Assembly: GCA_930367205.1 (NCBI GenBank)
Contig: OV884014.1
Coordinates: 110,435,138 to 110,499,137, forward strand
Direction of reading: 5' to 3'
DNA from: Acanthosoma haemorrhoidale
Taxonomy: Eukaryota; Arthropoda; Insecta; Hemiptera; Acanthosomatidae
DNA length: 64,000 bases
This document shows, in pieces, positions 39,009 through 49,735 of the stretch (position 1 is the stretch's first letter; every line of letters starts with the position of its first letter). The translations under genes were made by a program, and so were the position numbers. The notes under the pieces are model-generated. The model was not told the origin of the DNA and did no database searches. It was given only the letters and a program-made list of their open reading frames with translations.

Positions 39009-40670
39009 CTCGCTCCTTTTTCGAACAAAAAATAGAAAAGAGGAAACAAAATTCTATGGTCGCACACTATCACTCACTATCTCCACCACTCCCGGGTTTG
39101 GGCACTAGTTAATGATCCTGAGATAGTCACAAGACTGCTTAATTCTTCTTACTAATCCTCTATAATATACAGTCGGCAGGTTTACATCCCGACAATCTTT
39201 TGCTGTTGGTTATAGGTATCTTTATTATTTATTCGATAATCGCATATGTTTTTCTTTTTTTTCAACTAGAAGAATTTTTAAGAGGCACAATAAAGTGTTG
39301 TTTTTTAATTCATTAATTATTCTATAAGTAGATTTCCTAGCAGAATATGAGTTGTGGAAATGCTCATTTTAGCACTATTAAATATGAACTGTGCGATGTG
39401 TAGTTTTTTTCTGGCGGGACTTGAACACAAAACAGTGTAATATGTTAAACTTTTAATATCGCAGATTTAAATCCCTCGTCAGACGGCAAACAAGCAAGCC
39501 AATTACTTCTTCTCGTTTGGCTACATCTCTCCATTATTTATTAATAGAACCATTTTAGCTCCGGACATAATGTCTATTGCCCGATTTCAGTGCCTAAATT
39601 AAAAAAGCTTAGGTTGCGGGTCTAACTAAACGGGTCTGTCCGTATGTTTTATGGCAGGAGTCTTATAAACGATTAAATCAATCTGAAAAAAATAATTAGG
39701 AAGTATGAAAAGAAAAGAAAACGAGAATCGAATTTTGGACATACGTCCCAATACTTTTAAGGTTTATCAAGGTATAGCTCATGTTTATTTTATTTTTTTT
39801 TTTTTGAGGGGCGGCATATTTATATATTCATAACCGTGGACACAAATCATATAATAAAACCACGGAATGAGATGATGACTACAAAAAATAGAATTTTACT
39901 CCATTTTCTCATTAAACAGAGTAATTTTAGAAAGATATTTCAAAATTATTTATGTCAATATTTTATACATTGGAATTTTTTTCGTTTGATAAGGTTGATT
40001 AATGATCGCAACGGTTTAGGAAGTAGTAGTTTTGGTAAAATGGTTTTACCTTGACGAATTATAGAAAGTAGAAGGACCTGGGTACTTACTACCTGAAAAG
40101 TACACTCGTGTAAAAAAAAAATGGTGCTCTGGAAATTTTCCAAAAAATTTATTTAGATTTACCTAGCTTTATTATCAATAAGAATCACCAGGGGGGAAAT
40201 AAAATATAATACTGAAACACAAATGAAAAATCTTTATAAATAAAAAATTATTGAAGGAAGTGATACTTCCCCCTTTTCGTTTGTTGCTAAATTTGTTTAA
40301 AGATTTTTGTCTACGCATAAAATATTGTGCATAATATTTTGATATTGGAGTTTCAGGTATACAACACTAGTAACAATTTTGTTTGTAAAATTGAGTTTTT
40401 CATTATAAACAACATTTCACCCTGGGCAAAGTATATCCTTGCACGACGACATGCTGCATCGTCCCAAAAAAATAAAAAGAAAGGAGAAATAAATGAAAAT
40501 GTTTCCTTGGAAGGAAATTTCTGATGCTTGGTCAGTACATCTCTGGGAGTCATTCATAGCTACATGCTATTATGGCTCGACTGTGCAAAGTTCTGCTTTA
40601 TCTGCCGTGTTAATTAATTAATTTTTTTTCTCAGCCCCTATAAGTAATTATTTTTTAAAATTAATTATTA
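39009..40670. other. AT-rich unique sequence, no supported gene
   Basis: Several short open frames (for example 39,836-40,054 and 40,327-40,524) have no recognisable domain and low complexity. The first 150 bp may be the 5' leader of the minus-strand gag. Poly-T/poly-A runs lie near 39,790, 40,110 and 40,620. Nothing further can be supported. Confidence 0.45.
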
Positions 40671-41756
40671 AACATTTTTTAGACATCGACAGGCCCGAAG
40701 CCAAACCATCCTTCGCGAACACAGATTAAACCTTCGCAATGAATTACTACATGTTACCAATTTAAAAGGACAGACATGGCTAGTTGATACAGAGTCAGAG
40801 ATAAATTATATAACACCAAGTTCTGAACCCGACGGAACGGAAATACGCGTCAATCCTTTAGGTGATAAAGCTTAAAACGAAGTAGTAGACTTATTAAACA
40901 GATATCTGAGAATAATAAAGACACAAGATAAGAAATTAAATAAAACCAATTTATTAAAACATATAATCCCACTAAAAACAGAAAAACCTTATATTATTCT
41001 TGAAAAACTGGCGACAGAAAGCTAAGGACGATGGTAACTTCCCTTCAAAACCTTTTTATTCTAATTTGCGAAATACGGTATCAATGCGAACTGTGAGAGG
41101 CAACCACGTGCATCATTTAGAAGACATGAATCACGAACTAAAAAACTGACTTGCCGGATTAATGAATGATTCAAACATTTTTTAGACATCGATAGGCCCG
41201 AAGCCAAACCACCCTTCGCGAACACAGATTAAACCTTCGCAATAAATTACTACATTTTTCCAATTTAACAGGAAAGACATGGCTAGTTGATACAGAGTCA
41301 GAGATAAATTATATAACACCAAGTTCTGAACCCGACGGAACGGAAATACGCGTCAATCCTTTAGGTGATAAAGCTTAAAACGAAGTAGTAGACTTATTAA
41401 ACAGATATCTGAGAATAATAAAGACACAAGATAAGAAATTAAATAAAACCAATTTATTAAAACATATAATCCCACTAAAAACAGAAAAACCTTATATTAT
41501 TCTTGAAAAACTGGCGACAGAAAGCTAAGGACGATGGTAACTTCCCTTCAAAACCTTTTTATTCTAATTTGCGAAATACGGTATCAATGCGAACTGTGAG
41601 AGGCAACCACGTGCATCATTTAGAAGACAAGAATCACGAACTAAAAAAACTGACTTGCCGGATTAATGAATGATTCAAACATTTTTTAGACATCGATAGG
41701 CCCGAAGCCAAACCACCCTTCGCGAACACAGATTAAACCTTCGCAATGAATTACTG
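40671..41756 (+). repeat. Tandem triplication (503-504 bp) carrying a gypsy protease remnant
   Basis: Units start at 40,671, 41,174 and 41,678, each with AACATTTTTTAGACATCGA; the third stops after about 79 bp at ATTACT. Units 1 and 2 translate through a retropepsin-like segment, TWLVDTESEINYI, in which the expected DTG active-site triplet reads Asp-Thr-Glu. TAA follows at about 40,873 and 41,376, then a Lys-rich pol-like stretch. The active-site damage is shared by both units, so it predates the triplication. This is a different gypsy lineage or region from the protease at 51,582. Confidence 0.8.
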
Positions 41757-42007
41757 TCAGATAAACTATTAGATAAGTTTAAACATACAATATTAATACA
41801 ACTTCCAGATTTTCTTTAATGTCATTCCCACAGTTCACTTTAGAAAACAGATGTACGATTCTCTAACTTTATTTGTTCTTCAGCAGGTCTTTTAATTCTT
41901 AATTTCGACTTAATTGGTTGTTAAGGCGCTTTCTGGGAGACCATGTTTCAATTTTATGGAATTTGGTAAAATCAGATGGAATGCTGTCTCCTGTGGGGTT
42001 CACATTT
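41757..42007. other. Junction into the amplicon
   Basis: No gene. From about 41,905 (GACTTAATTG, GGCGCTTTCT) the sequence becomes alignable, with divergence, to the unit starts near 52,712 and 63,819, so the left edge of the tandem amplicon lies here. Confidence 0.5.
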
Positions 42008-42372
42008 TCCTACCTGGACAGCTACCTGTAGGGTGCCAGGTAGGATGGCCAGGTAGGATCACCAGTCAGTGCATTCCATCTTACGATTTCGACAAGCTCT
42101 CCCTTAAAAAAAAGTACCAAACAAAAAAAATAAAAGGAATCAAAATGTTAGTTAATTTATTCATTTTTAATTTAATATGAAATAAGTCACGTTAGTAATG
42201 CTCGGTTTTCGAGTTATTAACAGAAAAGAAAAAAAAACAACTTGTGTTTGCATTTTTTTATACTTCCGGAAAATATTTCAGGTGGCATAATTAAAATTCA
42301 TAATGAGCACCCCAAAAAACACAATTAAGAAAATTTTTAGAACTTCTCCAAAATTTTCCAAGTAAAAATACC
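42008..42372 (+). repeat. S repeat flanking left arm 1
   Basis: The segment from the CCTACCTGG hairpin through TTTCCAAGTAAAAATACC is inverted and diverged at 44,208-44,520. It also recurs in direct orientation at about 52,799-52,993, and its start is present again at the right window edge. It contains perfect 9-bp inverted repeats: CCTACCTGG at 42,009-42,017 with CCAGGTAGG at 42,036-42,044, and the latter again at 42,049-42,057. Confidence 0.75.
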
Positions 42373-44165
42373 TTATGACTGGACTAGTCTAGTTAGTGCC
42401 TAGGAACACTAAATGATCAATATATTACAGGCCTGCATGACCTATATTCCCAGCACTGCCCTTTCATTCAAACTGTTCAAATTCACAAATTGGATCATTT
42501 GTCATCCATTAAGGGCACAATTGATCAGCATTGCTTACTGAAACTGCGCATCTCAGTTTCCCTAAAAACAATCACAACTTGAACTGAAGAGACAGTTGTG
42601 GTTTTATGCAATAATCGTAATAAGGGGGTCGTTTCTACCAACTTGCATCTCCAAATAGTGGATTCATAAATAAACTAATGATCAAGAAATCGTTTACTAA
42701 TACATATTCAAACCTAATATACTTATTTATTACGAAGTAGTTGGTGTCCCCACGTGCAGGAGTGCATGGTGTTGCCATGTGGTCATGTATTGAATTTCTG
42801 TCATGTCAGGTAAAATATATTATTAGTACACTAATTATTAAATTCACTATAATATATATTATTCACCATAAGAGTTCCCGCTTTGGATTCCATGATTAGA
42901 TGGACATTATAAAAGTTTTATGTTGAAAAAACTGTTATTTTTATTTTCAACGTTCGTTATTATTTAGGTTCCAAATCTCTCTTAAATGAATAACTTGATA
43001 AATAGCGTAATTGGAACGAAAACTTAAATTTTATAATTCATCTCACGTGACCATATGTTTTTTTAGTTCAAAAAATGTCTATTTTAATATCAAACATAAA
43101 CAAAGTTAAAATAATGAATTAGTCTAAATAAATAAAAACATGAGGTACAAAGATAACATATTTTATAATTCACAAATATATACAGAGAAATAGAAAACGA
43201 GTCCTTCCAAAAATAGTTCTACTTTCCACCATTTTCTTCAAACCTCGACTAACTTACCACGTTCTGAAATTGGTTCGATGTGTTTCATCTGGCTTGTGGT
43301 GACCGGAGAGTTCCAGACTCCAGGGCATCAATCAACACCTATTCAACAAAATCATACTAGTCAATGAAAAAAAAACACTGTGATTTCATTCATTGCTTAT
43401 GATTGTATTGCTATTTACTGTGATCATATTTATTTATAAAAGATGTTATGCCATGCTATTATTATACATAAGATCCTCATATGAGATAATCTATGGATGG
43501 TAAAAATAAGATGTGGGATGTAGTTTACAAATATATCACACATCATACTTCCATCTACAGCCCATCTCATAACTCTTCCTGATTGAATTTAAACGCATTC
43601 CAGCTTTGATAATTTTAGTAGCTAAATAAAATTATGTTTTGAAAACTTTTTTCAGTTTCGCGTTAAAAAATACACTCAGCCAAATAATAATGAACTTAAT
43701 TGTTACTTTTTTGTAACATTTAAATGCGTGAAGGGTGGCTAGGTCACAGAAAGCGTGGCTTTAGAGAAACCATTATTGGAGTATGTGACATGTAAAAAAC
43801 ATTTATTGCTATTGTTTGAATATTGTTTTATAAATACGTCAAAGAAAAAAAAAAAAAAAATAGAAGCTTTGTAATTATTTTGGATGAACCACTCGTACTT
43901 AGAGTTTACGAAACTGGAGGTGACTCTCAGCTTATTCTGTAACAAACCTCTAAATTAACACGGACTTAAAGCTTATTAACCAATGAAATTTTTCTAAAAG
44001 TGGGGAATGTGTAGTACAGTAGGAGGCTGGAAAAAGAAAATTCGAGTAATCTATGATTTTTCGAAAAAACTGGGCAATTTAGCCGCTTTAAAAAGGGGGC
44101 TTTACAAATTGGTCTCGTTTTAGAAAGAAATTTGTTTACTTTACAATGCTGCAATTTTGAAATAC
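42373..44165 (+). repeat. Left inverted arm of unit 1 (~1.8 kb)
   Basis: This segment is the reverse complement, with scattered differences, of 47,938-49,735. Matching landmarks are ACTGGACTAGTCTAGTTAG (left) with CTAACTAGACTAGTCCAGT (right), and AAAAGGGGGCTTTACAAATT (left) with AATTTGTAAAGCCCCCTTTT (right). About 35 bp present in the right arm near 49,270-49,300 are missing here. No gene; short open frames are not conserved as proteins. Confidence 0.9.
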
Positions 44166-44207
44166 TAAATTAAATAATTTTAGTTATCGCTTCCTATTTA
44201 ACAAAAA

Positions 44208-44520
44208 ACAAGGTATTTTTACTTGAAAAATTTTAGAGAAGTTCTGAAAATTTGCCCACTTATGTATTTTGAGGTGTGGTTATGAATTTAAACTTTGCCA
44301 CATCCAATTTTTCCCGGAACTATAAAAAATCACATTATTTTTTTTCCCATTTTGTTCATAACTTTAAATAAACCGTGCATAACTAACGTGAATCATTTCA
44401 TATTAAATTAGACATGAGTTAATTAACTAAAATTTGGTTTCTTATATTTTTTTGTTGGGCATTTGGTTTTTTAAGTGAGAGGTAGTCGAAATTATAACAT
44501 GGGATGCACTTTTCGGTTCT
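44208..44520 (-). repeat. S-prime repeat, inverted relative to 42,008-42,372
   Basis: Read in reverse it follows the S repeat: CTACCAGG end, TAATTTCGACT, the poly-A/ACAAAAAAAT stretch, AATTTAATATGAAAT, CACGTTAG, TTCCGG and the TTTTTCAAGTAAAAATACC end. S and S-prime thus bracket left arm 1 as inverted repeats of about 0.3 kb, diverged to a degree consistent with an old transposon. Confidence 0.65.
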
Positions 44521-45491
44521 AACCTACCAGGAAACTCAGCCTAACCTTTCAACTTTTCTAAAACAAACCCTTATTGCAAAAAAGTAACTAAATCTTAGTC
44601 TTTAAATTAGAAACAAAGCAATAATTATTCATTTTTCAGGTTTTCAAAAAAAAAAAAAATTTCTATAAACTTTAGAAGTAATTTCAGGAAAATAAGGTAC
44701 TTTTCACTTCATGTATTTTGATTTTGGTCTGTTCCCATATATCCATTGGGGATGGTTTGGGTTTTTCAACCATTATAACTGATTATATTAAGGAGCCAAG
44801 TTCTTGTAAAGACATTTTTGACTTTTGATATAGTAATTTTAATACTTGAAGTGTGTTCATTGTTTTGCTTCATTATAACTGTGAATTTTTGCAAAGATTC
44901 CTGATTGTAGAATCTGCAATAATCGATCTGTATGGATTTGAAAAAAACAAAAATTAAAACTGACTAAGTTATTTTACTTAGTACCCTTTTGAAATCACGT
45001 TTAGTATTTAGTGTTCCCTTTAAATTTTAAGGCCTTTCAGTTAATGTACGCAAGAATTTGAGGAGCCAATTTTCAAATTTTGAGTACTTTTAAGATGTCA
45101 GCTAATAAGATTTTGGTAATTTTATTCCAATACATGAAATGCGAGCTTTTTCGTTGAATATTAGCAACTCAGATTTTGAAATTCAGTCAGTTTTAAAATT
45201 GCAACCACCTACAACGTAATTCTGTTTTAGGGCTGCTGGATAAAAATTTTGAACCTAGTTTCAATCGTGTTTTCATTAAATTCTTGTTAAAAAATTGGTA
45301 GGTTATTAGAAATAAGAAAATGTGTTTACTGAAAGGTGATCTGACAAAATTTGCTAGAATAATTAGGAACGTGAATGCTACGTTAATGTTTCTGATTCTT
45401 AGAGACTTTAATGCAGGAGTGGCTTATCAGAATAAGATCGCAGGCTACCCACCTTACTTATACTTTAATTAGTTTACAAAATTAATAAACA
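44521..45491. other. Upstream region of GATA gene copy 1
   Basis: AT-rich, near-identical to about 54,480-55,450 of unit 2. No coding frame. It presumably holds promoter or 5' untranslated sequence, but no TATA box or initiator can be assigned with confidence. Confidence 0.45.
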
Positions 45492-45560
45492 GCAGGGGTG
45501 GGGGTAACAGGAGGGGTAGGGGTAACTGGAGGGGTGGGGGTAACTTGGGGGTTGGGGTGG
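45492..45560 (+). promoter_or_regulatory. G-rich tandem element upstream of GATA gene copy 1
   Basis: Three to four degenerate repeats of AGGGGTGGGGGTAACAGG type, with eight or more runs of four to five G on the plus strand, end 28 bp before the start codon. The G-run density allows a G-quadruplex and also offers CACCC/GT-box sites for Sp/KLF-type factors. Present in both units. Regulatory role is inferred from position and composition only. Confidence 0.5.
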
Positions 45561-45588
45561 CATTGGTTTCGAAGTCTTATTATCGAAG

Positions 45589-47505
45589 ATGGCTTCTGAT
45601 GGTAAGGAAACCACCAGCGCCAACCTGCACCAGGCTTTGGCTTTCGTCATCAGACATTTGGGAGAGGATGTAAGTATTTTGCAGTCTTATTGTGTTCAAA
45701 TATTATTTCATAGGAATGTTTTTGTTTCTAAAATTTTAATTAAGGGGTTTTCCAGGCTTATAAACTGCCAGTAAGTACTCAGTTGATAAATTAGAACTGG
45801 CGATATATAGGAAACACTTTGTGTTATATTTGTCGTTATTTCCCTTACTTATAAGCAAATCACTCAATTAGACTGTTGCTCATACTGCGGTGATAACATT
45901 TTAGGTTGAATTTAATTTTCATAAAGTAACTAAAACTGTTAGCATTTCTGTTATCATCGAGGAAAACTTTAAAGCGAAGTATCTAGATTAATTTTGGACA
46001 AACTTTTATAATAAACCTTTACAAACTAGATAGAAAAATACTTCTTTAATTATTACTAATTAATTTATTAAAGACTTTGTTTATCGAATTGCTTTTTTGT
46101 CCAATTTTTGAATTTTGATTGATCTTTCTCGAATAAATTATTTTCTTCAAAATCAAAATAAACGGGTAGTGTTTGTTTACATGACCCAGTATAGTGTAAA
46201 AATATTAAATCAGTATTTTTATAGAACATGTTGTAGGACATTTCTTTAAAATTTCAAACTCATTACTGCCTGATGATTTCTTTCATAGTAACAACAGACA
46301 AAATGAATTTGATGAGAACATGTAACCAAATAGTAACTTAAATGAAAACTTAATTTTTTCAGTCTTCTAAGAGTTTAAATGTTTAGTGTACTAGTTGTTA
46401 TTCTTGCAATATACCTAACAGTAAAATGCTAGTGAATCGGGCCCTCCGATTCGGTTAGTGAGAGTAGATGTATCAACCACGGAGTACATATGTACTTGAA
46501 ATAATTCAAAGAAATTTATATAAAAACGTGCTTTTTTACTCAATTTGCAATAATTATTAATTTTAAAACATAAAAAGGAAGTTGAGGGACATAAATTATG
46601 TTTTGTGCTATTAACTATAAATATTGTTAGGATGGGGGAACCTATGAGAATCAAATACATAAAAGATATATTTTTCTTCAAATTTTATAAAACAATTTCT
46701 TTACTGTTAACAGAAATTCCAGGGAGACCTAACAGTGGCCGTGGAGGACGGCCTTCTGCTGTTAGCAGCAGCAGCCGCTTTTAATAGCCCGTCGGTGGAC
46801 ATGGTAATCATTTGTTATTTTCTTTTAATGCTTTCTTTAATTTATCTGATATATTATACGTGGTCATTTTCAAGATGTGCACTTTTCAATATATTTTTGT
46901 TTATACGAGCACGTGCTCAAAAAGTGTTGGAATTATGGTAGAGTAACCATAAGAAGTGAGGACGCATGAACAGTGTTTATTGTTTATGCCATTAACAAAA
47001 GTATAGTAGCTTAAACAATATCAATTGTTCTAAAAAATTTAAATTATAAGCAAAAATTAGTTTATAATAATATTTTTATTAATGGTTTCAGAAAAATTGT
47101 TCCAATTGTGGAACAAGAAAAACGTCGGTCTGGAGGAGAGACCGAAATAAGGAGCTGCTCTGCAATAGCTGCGGGTGTTACCTGCAGCTACATAAGACAG
47201 CAAGGCCCAAAAGGTTGTGGAAGGACGTGATCCACAAGCGGGTACGACGGAAAGTAAGTTTCAATTTTTATTCAGTGAATTTTTTGAAAAGTGTTCGCAA
47301 CGTAGGAACATCTTTTTTATTGATCTTCGTCTCCTTGAGTTGCATTTGTGGCCACCCTTCCATTGAACTGTTCAATCTCACTCTTTCTAGAGCAGTTTAC
47401 GATCTAATCATTTATTGCGTGATAATAAACTTTTTTCATTTTTTCTTAAATATCTCGACGAGTTGTCTTTAGAGATTGGAAGACGAAAGTGAAACTGTAC
47501 ACTAA
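45589..47505 (+). CDS. Single-finger GATA-type zinc-finger protein, copy 1 (4 predicted exons)
   Basis: Predicted exons: 45,589-45,669, 46,723-46,803, 47,092-47,253 and 47,473-47,505 (stop TAA), all junctions phase 0; introns are GTAAGT...CCAG, GTAATC...TTTCAG and GTAAGT...TTTAG. Product 118 aa. Exons 1-2 give a 54-residue N-terminal part with LHQALAFVIRHLGED and an Ala-rich run. Exon 3 holds the finger: Cys57-X2-Cys60-X17-Cys78-X2-Cys81, with TSVWRRD in the loop, CGCYLQLH after the last pair, then basic RPKRLWKDVIHKRVRRK. This matches the animal GATA finger plus basic tail that binds WGATAR DNA, so a nuclear DNA-binding role is inferred. The Leu normally after CG is Cys. Exon 4 (10 residues) is the least certain: the exon 3 frame also stays open through intron 3 to 47,472, with AATAAA at 47,424. 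Only one finger is present. Gene lies between inverted arms. Confidence 0.72.
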
Positions 47506-47937
47506 AGTAGATCGGGGCAGGTTTAACAGTGATCGTAGTTTACAAACCGTTCTTCGACGCCCAGCACTTGTCACGTTAGGTGAGCTCTCTCAGACAGTCT
47601 GCCAGTGTAACGAGTAACAACCAAGAAAGAGCAGTTTTTGCTTTTTGTCAGTAAATTTGTACACAATTATCTCGGAAATAATATTAGCTATACCAAATCA
47701 TTTTTTCAATTTATTATAGTTCTATAGTGGTTCATTTAACATATTCAGTTGAATATATATACCTGATGAACAAACATTCTTCAAATCGTGTAAACGTGCA
47801 GCGTACGTTTTTGTACATTTTGTTAACGGTTCTAATGGATATATATACTTTTCGCAAAAAAAACAATAATAGGAACACCCAAAAGGAATGTTAAAGAAAA
47901 AGCCTTAAATTCTTACAGTGCGATACCGCACCATAAA
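47506..47937. other. Downstream region of GATA gene copy 1
   Basis: Probably 3' untranslated and intergenic sequence. No canonical AATAAA was seen between the predicted stop and the arm. About 400 bp present at the equivalent place in unit 2 (roughly 58,117-58,540) are missing here, including the inner tip of the right arm. Confidence 0.45.
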
Positions 47938-49735
47938 TGTAAAGTAAACAAATTTCTTTCTAAAACGAGACCAATTTGTAAAGCCCCCTTTTTAAAGCGG
48001 CTAAATTACCCAGTTTTTTCGAAAAATCATAGATTACTCGAATTTTCTTTTTCCAGCCTCCTACTGTACTACACATTCCCCACTTTTAGAAAAACTTCAT
48101 TGGTTAATAAGCTTTAAGTCCGTGTTAATTTAGAGGTTTGTTACAGAATAAGCTGGGGTCACCTCCAGTTTCGTAAACTCTAAGTACGAGTGGTTCATCA
48201 AAAAAAATTACAAAGCTTCTATTTCTTTTTTTTTCTTTGACGTATTTATAAAACAATATTCAAACAATAGCAATAAATGTTCTTTATATGTCACATACTC
48301 CAATAATGGTTTCTCTAAAGCCACCAATACGCTTTCTGTCATCTAGCCACTCTTAATTAAGTTCATTGTTATTTTGATGAGTGTATTTTTTAACGCAAAA
48401 TTGAAAACAGCTTTCAAAACTTAATTTAATTCACCTATAATTATCAAAGCTGGAATGCGTTTAAAAATTCAATCAGGAAGAGTTATGAGATGGGCTGTAG
48501 ATGGAAGTATGATGTGTGATATATTTGTAAACTACATCTCACATCTTATTTCTACCATCTATAGATTATCTCATATGAGGACCTTATGTATAATAATGAT
48601 AATAAGAGCATGCCATAACATCTTTTATAAAGAAATATGATCACAGTAAATAGCAATAAAATCATAAGCAATAAATGAAATCACAGTGTTTTTTTTTTCA
48701 TTGACTAGCATGATTTTGTTGAATAGGTCTTGATTGACGCCCTGGAGTCTGGAACTCTCCGGTCACCACAAGCCAGATGAAACACATCGAACCAATTTCA
48801 GAACGTGGTAAGTTAGTCGAGGTTCCAAGAAAATGGTGGAAAGTGGAACTATTTTTGGAAGGACTCAATCTCTATTTATCTGTATATATGTGTGATAAAT
48901 AAAATATGTTATCTTTGTACCTCATGTTTTTATTTATTTAGCCTAATTGATTATTTTAACTTTTTTTATGTTTGATATTAAAATAGACATTTTTTGAACT
49001 AAAAAAACATATGGTCACGTGAGATGAATTATAAAATTAAAGTTTTCGTTCCAATTACGCTATTTATTATGTCATTCATTTAAGAGAAATTTGGAACCAA
49101 AATAATAACGAACGTTGAAAATAAAAATAACAGTTTTTTCAACATAAAACTTTTATAATGTCCATCTAATCATGGAATCCAAAGCGGAAACTCTTATGGT
49201 GAATAATATTTATTATAGTGAATTTAATAATTGGTGTACTAATAATATATTTTACCTGACATTAAAAAAATGAAGTACTTACTTTAACCTCTTAGAATTG
49301 TCAGTCAATACATGACCACATGGCAACACCATGCACTCCTGCACGTGGGGACACCAACTACTTCGTAATAAATAAGCATATTAGGTTTGAATATGTATTA
49401 GTCAACGATTTCTTGATCATTGGTTTATTTATGAATCCACTATTTGGAGATGCAAGTTGGTAGAAACGACCCCCTTATTACTGTTATTGTACAAAACCAC
49501 AACTGTCTCTTTAGTTCAAGGTGTGATTGTTTTTAGGGAAACTGAGATGCGCAGTTTCAGTATGCAGTGCTGATCAATTGTGCCCTTAATCGCTGACAAA
49601 TGATCCAATTTGTGAATTTGAACAGTTTGAATGAAAGGGCAGTGCTGGGAATATAGGTCATGAAGGCCTGTAATATATTGATCATTTAGTGTTCCTAGGA
49701 ACTAACTAGACTAGTCCAGTCATATGTCAAAATGC
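47938..49735 (-). repeat. Right inverted arm of unit 1 (~1.8 kb)
   Basis: Reverse-complement partner of 42,373-44,165. Together they bracket the gene with a spacer of about 3.8 kb. A 61-codon open frame at 48,455-48,640 is kept in unit 2 but has no recognisable domain and is best treated as chance. Confidence 0.9.

Noticed and set aside
39410..39485. tRNA-like segment on the minus strand with a GTTCAAGTCCCGCC B-box-like motif
   Set aside because: The T-arm and acceptor stems do not pair and no convincing anticodon arm exists; at best an old tRNA-derived remnant.
39836..40553. Short open frames of 60-72 codons on both strands
   Set aside because: No domain, no splice context and AT-driven composition.
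45784..45896. WGATAR sites in intron 1 as autoregulatory GATA sites
   Set aside because: TGATAA occurs twice, but such six-base sites are expected by chance in AT-rich DNA.
46735..46941. 68-codon frame across exon 2 of GATA copy 1 without splicing
   Set aside because: The same frame as the exon, but reading through GTAATC into AT-rich intron sequence; the spliced model joins a clear GATA finger instead.
48455..48640. 61-codon frame in right arm 1, repeated at 59,072-59,257
   Set aside because: No domain, composition typical of the AT-rich arm; retained because the arms are recent duplicates.
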